Assembly: GCF_003675325.1 (NCBI RefSeq)
Contig: NZ_CP033073.1
Coordinates: forward strand, 6,386,001-6,450,000
DNA from: Streptomyces dangxiongensis
GTDB taxonomy: Bacteria; Actinomycetota; Actinomycetes; Streptomycetales; Streptomycetaceae
DNA length: 64,000 nt
Direction: 5' to 3'
The notes under the pieces were generated by a model. That model saw nothing but the letters and a program-made list of their open reading frames with translations. It did no database searches and was not told the origin of the DNA. The position numbers and the translations under genes were made by a program. Of the stretch, positions 55,369-63,235 are shown piece by piece. How positions within the stretch are numbered: position 1 is the first letter of the stretch; every line of letters begins with the position of its first letter.

Positions 55369-56580
55369 ATGGCCGACCGGGTCACGGTGATCGGCTGGGA
55401 CGGCTCGCCGCTGACCGCCGCGGCACGCGCCGCCCTCGGCGCCGCCACACTGGTGGCCGGTGCCGCCCACCACCTGGAACTCCCCGAGCTGCCCCCCACC
55501 GCCGAACGCGTCCGCCTCGGCAGCCTCGCCCTGGCCGCCCGCCGCATCGCGGCCCACCGCGGCACCGCGGTCGTGCTCGCCGACGGCGACCCCGGCTTCT
55601 TCGGCGTCGTACGCAGCCTGCGCGCGCCCGAGTTCGGCCTGGAGGTCGAGGTCGTCCCCGCGGTATCCGCCGTCGCCGCCGCCTTCGCCCGCGCCGGCAT
55701 GCCCTGGGACGACGCCCAGGTCGTCGTCGCCCACCCGCGCACCCTGCGCCGCGCCGTGAACGTCTGCCGCGCCCACACCAAGGTCGCCGTCCTCACCGCG
55801 CCGGGCGCCGGCCCCGCCGAACTCGGGCTCCTGCTGCAGGGCGTGCACCGCACCTTCGTCATCTGCGAGGAGCTGGGCACCGCACGCGAACAGGTCAGCG
55901 TCGTCACCTCCGACAAGGCCGCCGACCACATCTGGCGCGACCCCAACGTCGTCATCGTCATCGGCGGACCGGCCGGTGCGGGGGAGGGCGGCGGCTGGAT
56001 CGCCGGACGCGATCCGGGCGCCGGCCCGCGCGGCTGGGTGCAGCCGGACGAGACCTACGGCGGCGGACTCGGCGAGGGCGAGACGGAACTGCTGCGCGCC
56101 GCCCAACTCGCCCGGCTCGGACCCCGGGTCGGCGACCTGGTCTGGGACATCGGCTGCGGCGGCGGCGCGTTCGCCGCCGAGGCCGCGCTCGCCGGAGCGG
56201 CCGTCATCGCCGTCGACCACGACCTGGCGGCCTGCTCCCGCACCGAGGCCGCCGCACGCCGTAGCGGCGTCCAGCTCCAGGTCGTCCGCGGCAGCGCCCC
56301 GCACGTCCTCGAGGACCTGCCGGAACCGGACGTCGTGCGCGTCGGCGGCGGGGGGCCGGCCGTCGTCTCCGCGGTCGCCGACCGGCGCCCGCAGCGCATC
56401 GTCGCGCACGCCGCGACCCGCGACGCCGCGGAACGCGTCGGCCGCGACCTGACCGAGCACGGATACCGGGTCGAGTGCGCCCTGCTCCAGTCCGTCGAAC
56501 TCGACACCCGGGCCTGGACGGAGACCGAGCGGAGCGTCGCGTTCCTGCTCAGCGGGGTACTGCCGGATCGCGCCCCGTGA
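55369..56580 (+). CDS. cobL: Precorrin-6Y C5,15-methyltransferase (decarboxylating), CbiE-CbiT fusion
   Basis: A 403-residue corrin-ring enzyme that methylates C5 and C15 and decarboxylates the C12 acetate of precorrin-6B/6Y. The N-terminal CbiE domain (about 1-200) shows VTVIGWDGSPL, LADGDPGFFGVVRSL, VVPAVSAVAAAFARAG and VVAHPRTL. The C-terminal CbiT methyltransferase (about 215-400) has the SAM motif VWDIGCGGGAFAAEAALAG and VDHDLAACSRTEAAARRSG. It is followed by the BluB-CobT gene and a CysG-type gene, consistent with a corrinoid cluster. Confidence 0.93.
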   Translation: MADRVTVIGWDGSPLTAAARAALGAATLVAGAAHHLELPELPPTAERVRLGSLALAARRIAAHRGTAVVLADGDPGFFGVVRSLRAPEFGLEVEVVPAVSAVAAAFARAGMPWDDAQVVVAHPRTLRRAVNVCRAHTKVAVLTAPGAGPAELGLLLQGVHRTFVICEELGTAREQVSVVTSDKAADHIWRDPNVVIVIGGPAGAGEGGGWIAGRDPGAGPRGWVQPDETYGGGLGEGETELLRAAQLARLGPRVGDLVWDIGCGGGAFAAEAALAGAAVIAVDHDLAACSRTEAAARRSGVQLQVVRGSAPHVLEDLPEPDVVRVGGGGPAVVSAVADRRPQRIVAHAATRDAAERVGRDLTEHGYRVECALLQSVELDTRAWTETERSVAFLLSGVLPDRAP

Positions 56581-56919
56581 TCGGGTTGTCGTACCGCGCG
56601 CGGTAGGCTGGCCGATCGTTGTACCGCACCGGTGATCCGAACTTCGTTCGCCAATGTCCGGAACGCACACCCGTTATGGGTGGGTGGGGTACGGCGACCG
56701 GAGGACGCGCAACGTGGCGCAGTCCACAGCGGGCTGTCGCGGATCATGCTGTCGCGACGGCGCGACGGCCGGGACAATGCCACTGAATGGCTTTGTCGCC
56801 TTTTCCGGCGGGTCGTTCGTGCCGCTGGGCACGGACGCTCGTTCTTCACTGTGGGCGGGCGGTGCGCCGTTCCGGGTGAGCGGGTCGTAGGAGCATCAAC
56901 CGATGGGCGAGGGGTACGC
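56581..56919 (+). other. Leader/promoter region of bluB-cobT
   Basis: These 339 bases are less GC-rich than the genes. They contain a perfect 14-bp palindrome TACCGCGCGCGGTA (56592-56605), with a related GTACCGCACCGG 30 bases later, and TAGGCT (56604-56609), a good Streptomyces -10 lacking a clear -35. A GCCACTG (56779-56785) recalls part of a cobalamin riboswitch, but the other core elements are not visible. A 37-codon frame from ATG 56777 (MPLNGFVAFSGG) is possible but unsupported. Confidence 0.4.
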
Positions 56920-59900
56920 ATGACGGACACCGGCCAGATCCCGGGCGAGGGACAGCCGGAGAGCGCAGGCATGGTGGAGCAGCCGGGCGTTCCCCCGCAC
57001 GGTGCGTACACCTACCTCTCCGAGGCTCCGGCCGAGGACGAAGACCTGCTGCTGCCGGGTGCCCAGGGCGCGTGGGGCAACGAGGTACCGCCCCCCGCTC
57101 CGGAACCGGTGGTGGAGGCCGTCCACGAGCCGGGCCCGCACGAGACGGCCGGCCGGGACAGCGGCTCGGTCGACCTCGACGGAGTCCGCCTGCCCCACTC
57201 CGGCCCGGCGTCGGTGCCGCCGTCGCCCATCCTCTCGGCGCCGCACGACCCGGCGTCCGCGCCCCAGCCGCCGCGCCGCCCGCTGCACCTCGGCCCGCCG
57301 ATCCCGAACACCTCCGCGAGCCCGGTCCGCTCCCTCGCCGACCGCGGCCCCGCGGGAGCGCCGGTACGGCAGTCCGGACCGGCCGTCGCCGCCGGCCCCG
57401 AGTACCTCGACGCACAGCCGCTGCGGGACATGGTTCCCCAGACCGCGGCCCCCTGGGGGGCGGCCCCGGCGCCGGCTGTCGAAACGGTCGACCCGGCCGA
57501 GCCGGCCGACGCGGCCCAGGCCGCGATGGCCCGTCTCGCCGGCCAGGCGGCGGCCCCGGACCAGTCCGCCGACGGCGACTGGAGACCGGCGGGGGCGGCA
57601 CACGTCGTCCACGCCCACGACGGCGTGCACACCACGCCGGCCGGCCAGAACACCGGGGACACGCAGGTGCCGGTGGTGTCCGGTGCCGAGGGTGTTCAGG
57701 TGCCGGTGGTGCAGGCGGCCGGCGGTGTCCAGGTGCCCGTGGCGCAGGGCGCAGAGGTGGGCGCCGAAGGTCCTGACGCGTCGGTGGCAGAAGCCGCCGA
57801 GGGTGTGCGGGTGCCGGTCGCGCCCGGTGTCGAGGCGTCGGTGGGGCAGGGCGGCACGGTCGCCGAGGCCACACAGGTGCCGACGGAGTCGGGTGCCGAC
57901 GGCGCGCACGTCGCTGACGGCGCGCAGGCCCCTGTGGCGGGCGAGGACTTGCCCGACGGCACCCTCCCGGCCGAGGTGTCCCCGGCGGGGCAGGCCGTGC
58001 CGGTCGCCGACGGTGCCGTGACGCAGGGCCCGGGGCCCGGGACGGCCGAGGTCGTCGAGGCGCCGGGTGGCGCATCCGGCCAGGTACCCGCCCAAGATGT
58101 CGAAGCGGTCGCCGGGCAGGAGGCCTTCGGCCACGTGCCCCCGGCCGCACAGGCGCCCGTGACGGACCCGATCGCGCAGGGCGTTCCCGCCGAGGAGGTG
58201 CCGGGGCAGGCCGTACCGGCCGAGACGCCGGACAGCGCGCGGCCCGTGGAGGCCACCCCCGCGGTCAGGGACGCCTCGGAGACCGGTCCACTGACCGGGA
58301 CGACCCCGGACGGGACGACGCCGGTCGAGGCGACCCCGGTCGGGACAACTCCGGCCGGTGCGACGCCGGTGGAGGCGACCCCCGTCGATACGGTGGCTGC
58401 CGAGGCGGCTCAGCCCGTCGTAGCGGCCGAGCCGGCCGGGGGCGCGCAGCCGGACGCCGGCACGGAGCACACCGACACCGTGCAGGCAGCGGTCACCGGG
58501 TACACCGAAGATGCGCAGCCCACCGGTGACGTTCAGCCTACGGACGCCGAGCAGGCCGGTGACGCGGTGCACGCTGCCGACGCCACGCAGCCCCAGTCTC
58601 CCGCCGACGCCCAGGCTCCCGTCACCGTCGAGGGCGTAGCCGCGCCCGTCGACGCGGTTGCCGGTCAGACCATGGTCGAGCCCTCCGGCGAGGCTGCCGC
58701 CCAGCACCCTGGCCAGGCCCTCGAAGAGGCTGCCGCCCAGCACCCTGGCCAGGCTCCCGACGAGGCTGCCGCCCAGCACCCTGCCCAGGCTCCCGACGAG
58801 GCTGCCGCCCAGCACCCTGCCCAGGCCCCCGACGAGGCTGCCGCCCAGGCCCCTGACGAGGCTGCCGCCCAGCACCCTGCCCAGGCCCCCGACGAGGCTG
58901 CCGCCCAGGCCCCTGACGAGGCTGCCGCCCAGCACCCTGCCCAGGCCCCCGACACGGCTCCCGCGGACGAAGTCGTCGTCGTCGCCGACCCGACCGTCGC
59001 CCGGGCCGCCGAGACCGCCGCCGCGCAGGACGCGGCCGGGCACCCCGGGGCAACCGCTCCGGCCCAGCCGGGCCTGGACGTCCCCGGCGTCGCACCGATC
59101 GCCGAGCCCGCCGCGGGCCAGGCACCGCAGACACCGCAGGCAGCGGAGTCCGCCGCCCCCGCACCGGCCGCCCCGGCCTCCGAGGCGCCCCTCGCGGACG
59201 CGGCGCAGCCCGCCGTACCCGGCGCCGCCCCGGCCCAGGACGTCGTACCCGCCCGAGCCGTGGGCGACAGCGCCCCCGAGGCCGTAGTCCCGGCCGAACC
59301 GGTGCAGCCCCAGCCGGTGCAGCCCGCGGTGCTCCAGGCGCAGGGCCCGCAGCTCGTCGAGTACGCCCCGCAAGGCACCGACGCTCCGGCCGCCCCCGCC
59401 CTCGCCGCTGACCGGCCCGCCGGCCCGCAGCCCCTGCCGCAGGCCCCGGACGCCGCCGTACCGGACCCCGCGGAGCCCGAGATGGCCGCGTCGACGGACC
59501 CCGCGGTGGCCGCCGCGCACGAGCAGAGCCCCGAGCAGCCGCTGCCCGCCGCCATCCCGGAGCAGTCGCACCCGGACCAGCCGTCGCAGTCCGCCACCCC
59601 CGAGCAGCCGCTGCCCGCCGCCATCCCGGAGCAGTCGCACCCGGACCAGCCGTCGCAGTCCGCCACCCCCGAGCAGCCGCTGCCCGCCGCCATCCCGGAG
59701 CAGCCGTCGGCCCCCGTCATCCCGGAGGACCCGCGCCCGGAGCAGTCGTTCGGGCAGTTCGTGCCGGTGCAGGGGCAGGTGCCCACCACCCCGCACCTGG
59801 CTCCGACCCCGCCCCACCCCGTCGTCCTGCCCAGGGACGGTCAGGCTCCGCAGGGGCCGCAGGAGCAGCCGGAGTCGGCGGCCACCGTGCCCGCGCCCCG

Positions 59901-61764
59901 CGAGGGGGAGCCGGCCGCACCGGAGGGGGAGCCCGCCCCCGACGTCGTACAGCACGCGGAGGACCTGCCGACCAGGGCCGCCGACCAGGAAGAGAGCACG
60001 GCCGCAGTGGCAGAACCACGACAGTCCACCGGCCCGGCCGCGCCCGGCTATGCCGACGCCGAGCGTGAGGCCGTCCTGAAGGTGATGCGCGAGCGCCGCG
60101 ACATCCGCAACGGCTTCCGCAGCGACCCGATCCCGCACGAGGTGCTGCTGCGCGTCCTGGAGGCCGCGCACACCGCGCCCTCGGTGGGGCACTCGCAGCC
60201 CTGGGACTTCGTCGTCATCCGGTCCGCCGAGACCAGGCGGACCATGCACGAGCTGGCGATGCGTCAGCGCGAGGCGTACGCCAAGTCGCTGCCGAAGGGC
60301 CGGGCGAAGCAGTTCAAGGAACTGAAGATCGAGGCCATCCTCGACACCCCGGTCAACATCGTCGTCACCGCCGACCCCACCCGCGGCGGCCGTCACACCC
60401 TCGGCCGTCACACCCAGCCGCAGATGGCGCCCTACTCCTCGGCGCTCGCGGTGGAGAACCTCTGGCTCGCCGCCCGCGCCGAAGGCCTCGGCGTCGGCTG
60501 GGTCAGCTTCTTCGACGAGCGGGAGATGGTCCGCGCGCTCGGCCTGCCCGAGCACCTGGAGGTCGTCGCCTACCTGTGCGTGGGATACGTCGACGAGTTC
60601 CCGGACGAGCCCGAGCTGATGCAGGCCGGCTGGTCCAAGAGGCGCCCCCTGTCCTGGGTGGTGCACGAGGAGACGTACGGCCGCCGCGCCCTGCCCGGAG
60701 AGGACCCCCACGACCTGCTTGCCGAGACCGTCGCACAGATCCGCCCGCTCGACGCCAAGGCGCTCGGCGAGGCGTGGGAGCGTCAGAAGCGCATGACCAA
60801 GCCGGCCGGGGCGCTCGGCATGCTGGAGATCATCTCCGCGCAGCTTTCCGGGCTGTCCCGCCAGTGCCCGCCGCCGATCCCGGAGCCCGCCGCCGTGGCG
60901 ATCTTCGCGGGCGACCACGGTGTGCACGCCCAGGGCGTCACTCCCTGGCCGCAGGAGGTCACCGCCCAGATGGTGGCCAACTTCCTGGGCGGGGGAGCCG
61001 TCTGCAACGCCTTCGCCGCCCAGGTCGGCGCCGAGGTGTGTGTCGTGGACGTGGGCGTCGTCGCCGACCTGCCCGCCACCCCCGGCCTGCTGCCGCGCAA
61101 GATCCGCGGTGGCACCTCCGACATGACCACCGGTCCCGCGATGAGCCGCGAGGAGGCCAGGGCGGCCATCGAGGTGGGCATCGAGACCGCCCGCGACCTG
61201 GTGGCGGCCGGCAACAAGGCGCTGCTCACCGGCGAGATGGGCATCGCCAACACGACCGCGTCCGCCGCGCTGATCTCCGTCTTCACCGGCGCCGACCCGG
61301 CGGAGGTGACCGGCCGCGGCACGGGCATCAACGACGAGACCCTGGCCCGCAAGACCGAGGTGGTCCGGCGCGCGCTGGAACTGCACCAGCCGGACCCGGC
61401 CGACCCGATCGGCGTCCTCTCCGCCATCGGCGGTTTCGAGCACGCGGCCATGGTCGGTCTGCTCCTCGGCGGCGCGTCCCTGCGTACGCCGGTGATCCTG
61501 GACGGTGTCAGCGCCGGTGCCGCCGCGCTCGTGGCCCGCGCCATCGCCCCCGAGGTGCTGGCGGCCTGCATCGCGGGCCACCGCAGCGCCGAGCCCGGTC
61601 ACGTCGCCGCGCTGAACAAGCTGGGCCTGCGCCCGCTGGTCGACCTGGACCTGCGTCTCGGTGAGGGCACGGGCGCGCTGCTGGCCCTGCCGCTGGTGCA
61701 GAGCACGGCCCGGGCGATGCACGAGGTGGCCACGTTCGACTCGGCGGGAGTCACCGAGAAGTAG
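56920..61764 (+). CDS. cobT: BluB-CobT fusion with a very long low-complexity N-terminus
   Basis: A 1614-residue protein. Residues 1-1040 are Ala/Pro/Gln/Glu/Val-rich, largely repetitive and probably disordered. About 1045-1260 is a nitroreductase-fold BluB domain (RRDIRNGFRSDPIPHEVLLRVLEAAHTAPSVGHSQPWDFVVI), which makes 5,6-dimethylbenzimidazole from FMN. About 1275-1610 is CobT, nicotinate-nucleotide-DMB phosphoribosyltransferase (QKRMTKPAGALGMLE, GDHGVHAQGVTPWPQEVTAQ, TGEMGIANTTASAALI and GHRSAEPGH). It thus makes the lower ligand and activates it. ATG 56920 follows GCGAGGGG; the frame is open 96 codons upstream in leader sequence. The terminator at 61778 closes it. Confidence 0.93.
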   Translation: MTDTGQIPGEGQPESAGMVEQPGVPPHGAYTYLSEAPAEDEDLLLPGAQGAWGNEVPPPAPEPVVEAVHEPGPHETAGRDSGSVDLDGVRLPHSGPASVPPSPILSAPHDPASAPQPPRRPLHLGPPIPNTSASPVRSLADRGPAGAPVRQSGPAVAAGPEYLDAQPLRDMVPQTAAPWGAAPAPAVETVDPAEPADAAQAAMARLAGQAAAPDQSADGDWRPAGAAHVVHAHDGVHTTPAGQNTGDTQVPVVSGAEGVQVPVVQAAGGVQVPVAQGAEVGAEGPDASVAEAAEGVRVPVAPGVEASVGQGGTVAEATQVPTESGADGAHVADGAQAPVAGEDLPDGTLPAEVSPAGQAVPVADGAVTQGPGPGTAEVVEAPGGASGQVPAQDVEAVAGQEAFGHVPPAAQAPVTDPIAQGVPAEEVPGQAVPAETPDSARPVEATPAVRDASETGPLTGTTPDGTTPVEATPVGTTPAGATPVEATPVDTVAAEAAQPVVAAEPAGGAQPDAGTEHTDTVQAAVTGYTEDAQPTGDVQPTDAEQAGDAVHAADATQPQSPADAQAPVTVEGVAAPVDAVAGQTMVEPSGEAAAQHPGQALEEAAAQHPGQAPDEAAAQHPAQAPDEAAAQHPAQAPDEAAAQAPDEAAAQHPAQAPDEAAAQAPDEAAAQHPAQAPDTAPADEVVVVADPTVARAAETAAAQDAAGHPGATAPAQPGLDVPGVAPIAEPAAGQAPQTPQAAESAAPAPAAPASEAPLADAAQPAVPGAAPAQDVVPARAVGDSAPEAVVPAEPVQPQPVQPAVLQAQGPQLVEYAPQGTDAPAAPALAADRPAGPQPLPQAPDAAVPDPAEPEMAASTDPAVAAAHEQSPEQPLPAAIPEQSHPDQPSQSATPEQPLPAAIPEQSHPDQPSQSATPEQPLPAAIPEQPSAPVIPEDPRPEQSFGQFVPVQGQVPTTPHLAPTPPHPVVLPRDGQAPQGPQEQPESAATVPAPREGEPAAPEGEPAPDVVQHAEDLPTRAADQEESTAAVAEPRQSTGPAAPGYADAEREAVLKVMRERRDIRNGFRSDPIPHEVLLRVLEAAHTAPSVGHSQPWDFVVIRSAETRRTMHELAMRQREAYAKSLPKGRAKQFKELKIEAILDTPVNIVVTADPTRGGRHTLGRHTQPQMAPYSSALAVENLWLAARAEGLGVGWVSFFDEREMVRALGLPEHLEVVAYLCVGYVDEFPDEPELMQAGWSKRRPLSWVVHEETYGRRALPGEDPHDLLAETVAQIRPLDAKALGEAWERQKRMTKPAGALGMLEIISAQLSGLSRQCPPPIPEPAAVAIFAGDHGVHAQGVTPWPQEVTAQMVANFLGGGAVCNAFAAQVGAEVCVVDVGVVADLPATPGLLPRKIRGGTSDMTTGPAMSREEARAAIEVGIETARDLVAAGNKALLTGEMGIANTTASAALISVFTGADPAEVTGRGTGINDETLARKTEVVRRALELHQPDPADPIGVLSAIGGFEHAAMVGLLLGGASLRTPVILDGVSAGAAALVARAIAPEVLAACIAGHRSAEPGHVAALNKLGLRPLVDLDLRLGEGTGALLALPLVQSTARAMHEVATFDSAGVTEK
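58690..58953 (+). repeat. Coding tandem repeats EAAAQHP(G/A)QAPD in bluB-cobT
   Basis: Eight head-to-tail units: six 36-bp units (EAAAQHPGQAPD or EAAAQHPAQAPD) and two 24-bp units (EAAAQAPD), encoding about residues 591-678. The DNA is almost identical between units, so length is likely to vary among strains by slippage, always in frame. Confidence 0.9.
59533..59703 (+). repeat. Coding 69-bp tandem repeat in bluB-cobT
   Basis: Two exact 69-bp copies (59533-59601 and 59602-59670) plus a third partial copy to 59703. Each encodes 23 residues, EQPLPAAIPEQSHPDQPSQS plus ATP. It belongs to the disordered N-terminal region and keeps the frame. Confidence 0.9.
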
Positions 61765-61777
61765 ACGTCACGGACAT

Positions 61778-61815
61778 CACGGGTGGTCTGGTGTTCAACT
61801 GCCGGACCACCCGTG
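61778..61815 (+). terminator. bluB-cobT terminator hairpin
   Basis: CACGGGTGGTCTGG (61778-61791) pairs with CCGGACCACCCGTG (61802-61815), 14 bp with one G-T pair and a 10-base loop, 13 bases after the cobT stop. Confidence 0.75.
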
Positions 61816-61909
61816 TCGTCTGCGCTGCCCACACCGTAAAATCCGCACGTCAGGGCCGCTCCACAGTCGCAGTGGGCCCACCGCACCGCCGCAGGAGGAG
61901 CCGCCCCTC

Positions 61910-63142
61910 ATGGCTGAACACCCCGCCTACCCCGTAGGTCTCCGCCTCTCCGGCCGCCGCGTGGTCGTCCTCGGCGGCGGCCAGGTCGCCCAGCGCCGTC
62001 TGCCGGCGCTCATCGCGGCCGGCGCGGACATCGTCCTCGTCTCCCCGGAGGCCACCCCGTCGGTGGAGGCCATGGCGGACGCGGGCGAGATCACCTGGCT
62101 CCGCCGCGCGTACGAGGACGGTGACCTCGCCGAGGCCTGGTACGCCCTCATCGCCACCGGTGACACCGAGGCCAACGCGCGGGCGTCCGCCGAGGCCGAG
62201 CGGCACCGCGTCTGGTGTGTGCGCTCCGACGACGCCGACCGGGCGACGGCGTGGACCCCGGCGACCGGCCACAGCGAGGGCGTCACCGTCGCCGTGCTCA
62301 CCACCCACGCGCGCGGACGCGACCCCCGGCACACCGCCGCCATCCGGGACGCGGTCGTCGAGGGCCTGCGCGACGGCACCCTCGTCGCCCCGCACCACCG
62401 CACCCGCACCGCCGGCGTGGCCCTGGTCGGCGGCGGCCCGGGCGACCCCGACCTGATCACGGTCCGCGGGCGCCGGCTGCTCGCCGAGGCGGACGTCGTC
62501 ATCGCCGACCGGCTGGGCCCGCGCGACCTGCTGGCCGAACTCCCGCCGCACGTCGAGGTGATCGACGCCGCGAAGATCCCGTACGGCCGGTACATGGCCC
62601 AGGAGGCCATCAACAACGCGCTCATCGAGCACGCCAAGCAGGGCAAGGCGGTCGTCCGGCTCAAGGGCGGCGACCCGTACGTCTTCGGCCGGGGTATGGA
62701 AGAGGTCCAGGCGCTCGCCGAGGCCGGGATCCCGTGCACGGTGGTCCCCGGCATCTCCAGCTCGATCTCGGTGCCGGGCGCGGCCGGCATCCCGGTCACC
62801 CACCGGGGTGTCGCCCACGAGTTCACCGTGGTCAGCGGCCATGTCGCCCCGGACGACGCACGCTCCCTTGTCGACTGGCCGTCGCTGGCCAGGCTCACGG
62901 GCACCCTGGTGGTCCTGATGGGCGTCGACAAGATCGGGAAGATCGCCGAGACACTGGTCGCGCACGGGAAGTCCCCCGACACGCCGGTCGCCCTGGTCCA
63001 GGAGGGGACGACGGCGGCGCAGCGGCGCGTGGACGCCACCCTGGCCACGGTCGCGCGGACGGTCCGTACCGAGGACGTCAGGCCCCCGGCGGTCATCGTC
63101 ATCGGCGAGGTCGTGCGCGCCGGCTCCACACCCGGGGCATGA
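61910..63142 (+). CDS. cysG: CysG-type siroheme synthase / uroporphyrinogen-III C-methyltransferase
   Basis: A 410-residue two-module enzyme. The N-terminal part (about 1-160) has the NAD-binding GRRVVVLGGGQVAQRRLPALIAAGA of precorrin-2 dehydrogenase/ferrochelatase. The C-terminal part (about 165-405) is SAM-dependent uroporphyrinogen-III methyltransferase: LVGGGPGDPDLITVRGRRLL, VVRLKGGDPYVFGRGMEE, VVPGISSSISVPGAAGIPVTHRG. It supplies precorrin-2 for cobalamin and siroheme for sulfite/nitrite reductases. The ATG follows GCAGGAGGAG. It is separated from cobT by a terminator, so it probably has its own promoter. The central CysG domain looks shortened. Confidence 0.92.
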   Translation: MAEHPAYPVGLRLSGRRVVVLGGGQVAQRRLPALIAAGADIVLVSPEATPSVEAMADAGEITWLRRAYEDGDLAEAWYALIATGDTEANARASAEAERHRVWCVRSDDADRATAWTPATGHSEGVTVAVLTTHARGRDPRHTAAIRDAVVEGLRDGTLVAPHHRTRTAGVALVGGGPGDPDLITVRGRRLLAEADVVIADRLGPRDLLAELPPHVEVIDAAKIPYGRYMAQEAINNALIEHAKQGKAVVRLKGGDPYVFGRGMEEVQALAEAGIPCTVVPGISSSISVPGAAGIPVTHRGVAHEFTVVSGHVAPDDARSLVDWPSLARLTGTLVVLMGVDKIGKIAETLVAHGKSPDTPVALVQEGTTAAQRRVDATLATVARTVRTEDVRPPAVIVIGEVVRAGSTPGA

Positions 63143-63235
63143 CCGCGGCCCGATCACCCGTGACCCCGGTGACGCCACCCGTCGTCACTGTCGTCATCCG
63201 TTCCCACCCCACCCAGGACAAGGCAGTATCACCCT

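Noticed and set aside
56779..56785. GCCACTG before bluB-cobT as a cobalamin riboswitch
   Set aside because: The upstream core elements expected before it are not visible, so one heptamer is not enough to call a riboswitch.
56632..56919. Upstream extension of CobT by 96 codons
   Set aside because: The extension has poor codon bias and lies in promoter-like sequence, while ATG 56920 has a good ribosome-binding site.
56896..61722. A 1608-codon open frame on the minus strand opposite bluB-cobT
   Set aside because: It is the antisense of the repetitive, GC-biased cobT sequence. It has no recognisable domain or ribosome-binding site, and its Gly/Arg/Leu composition is typical of GC-shadow frames.
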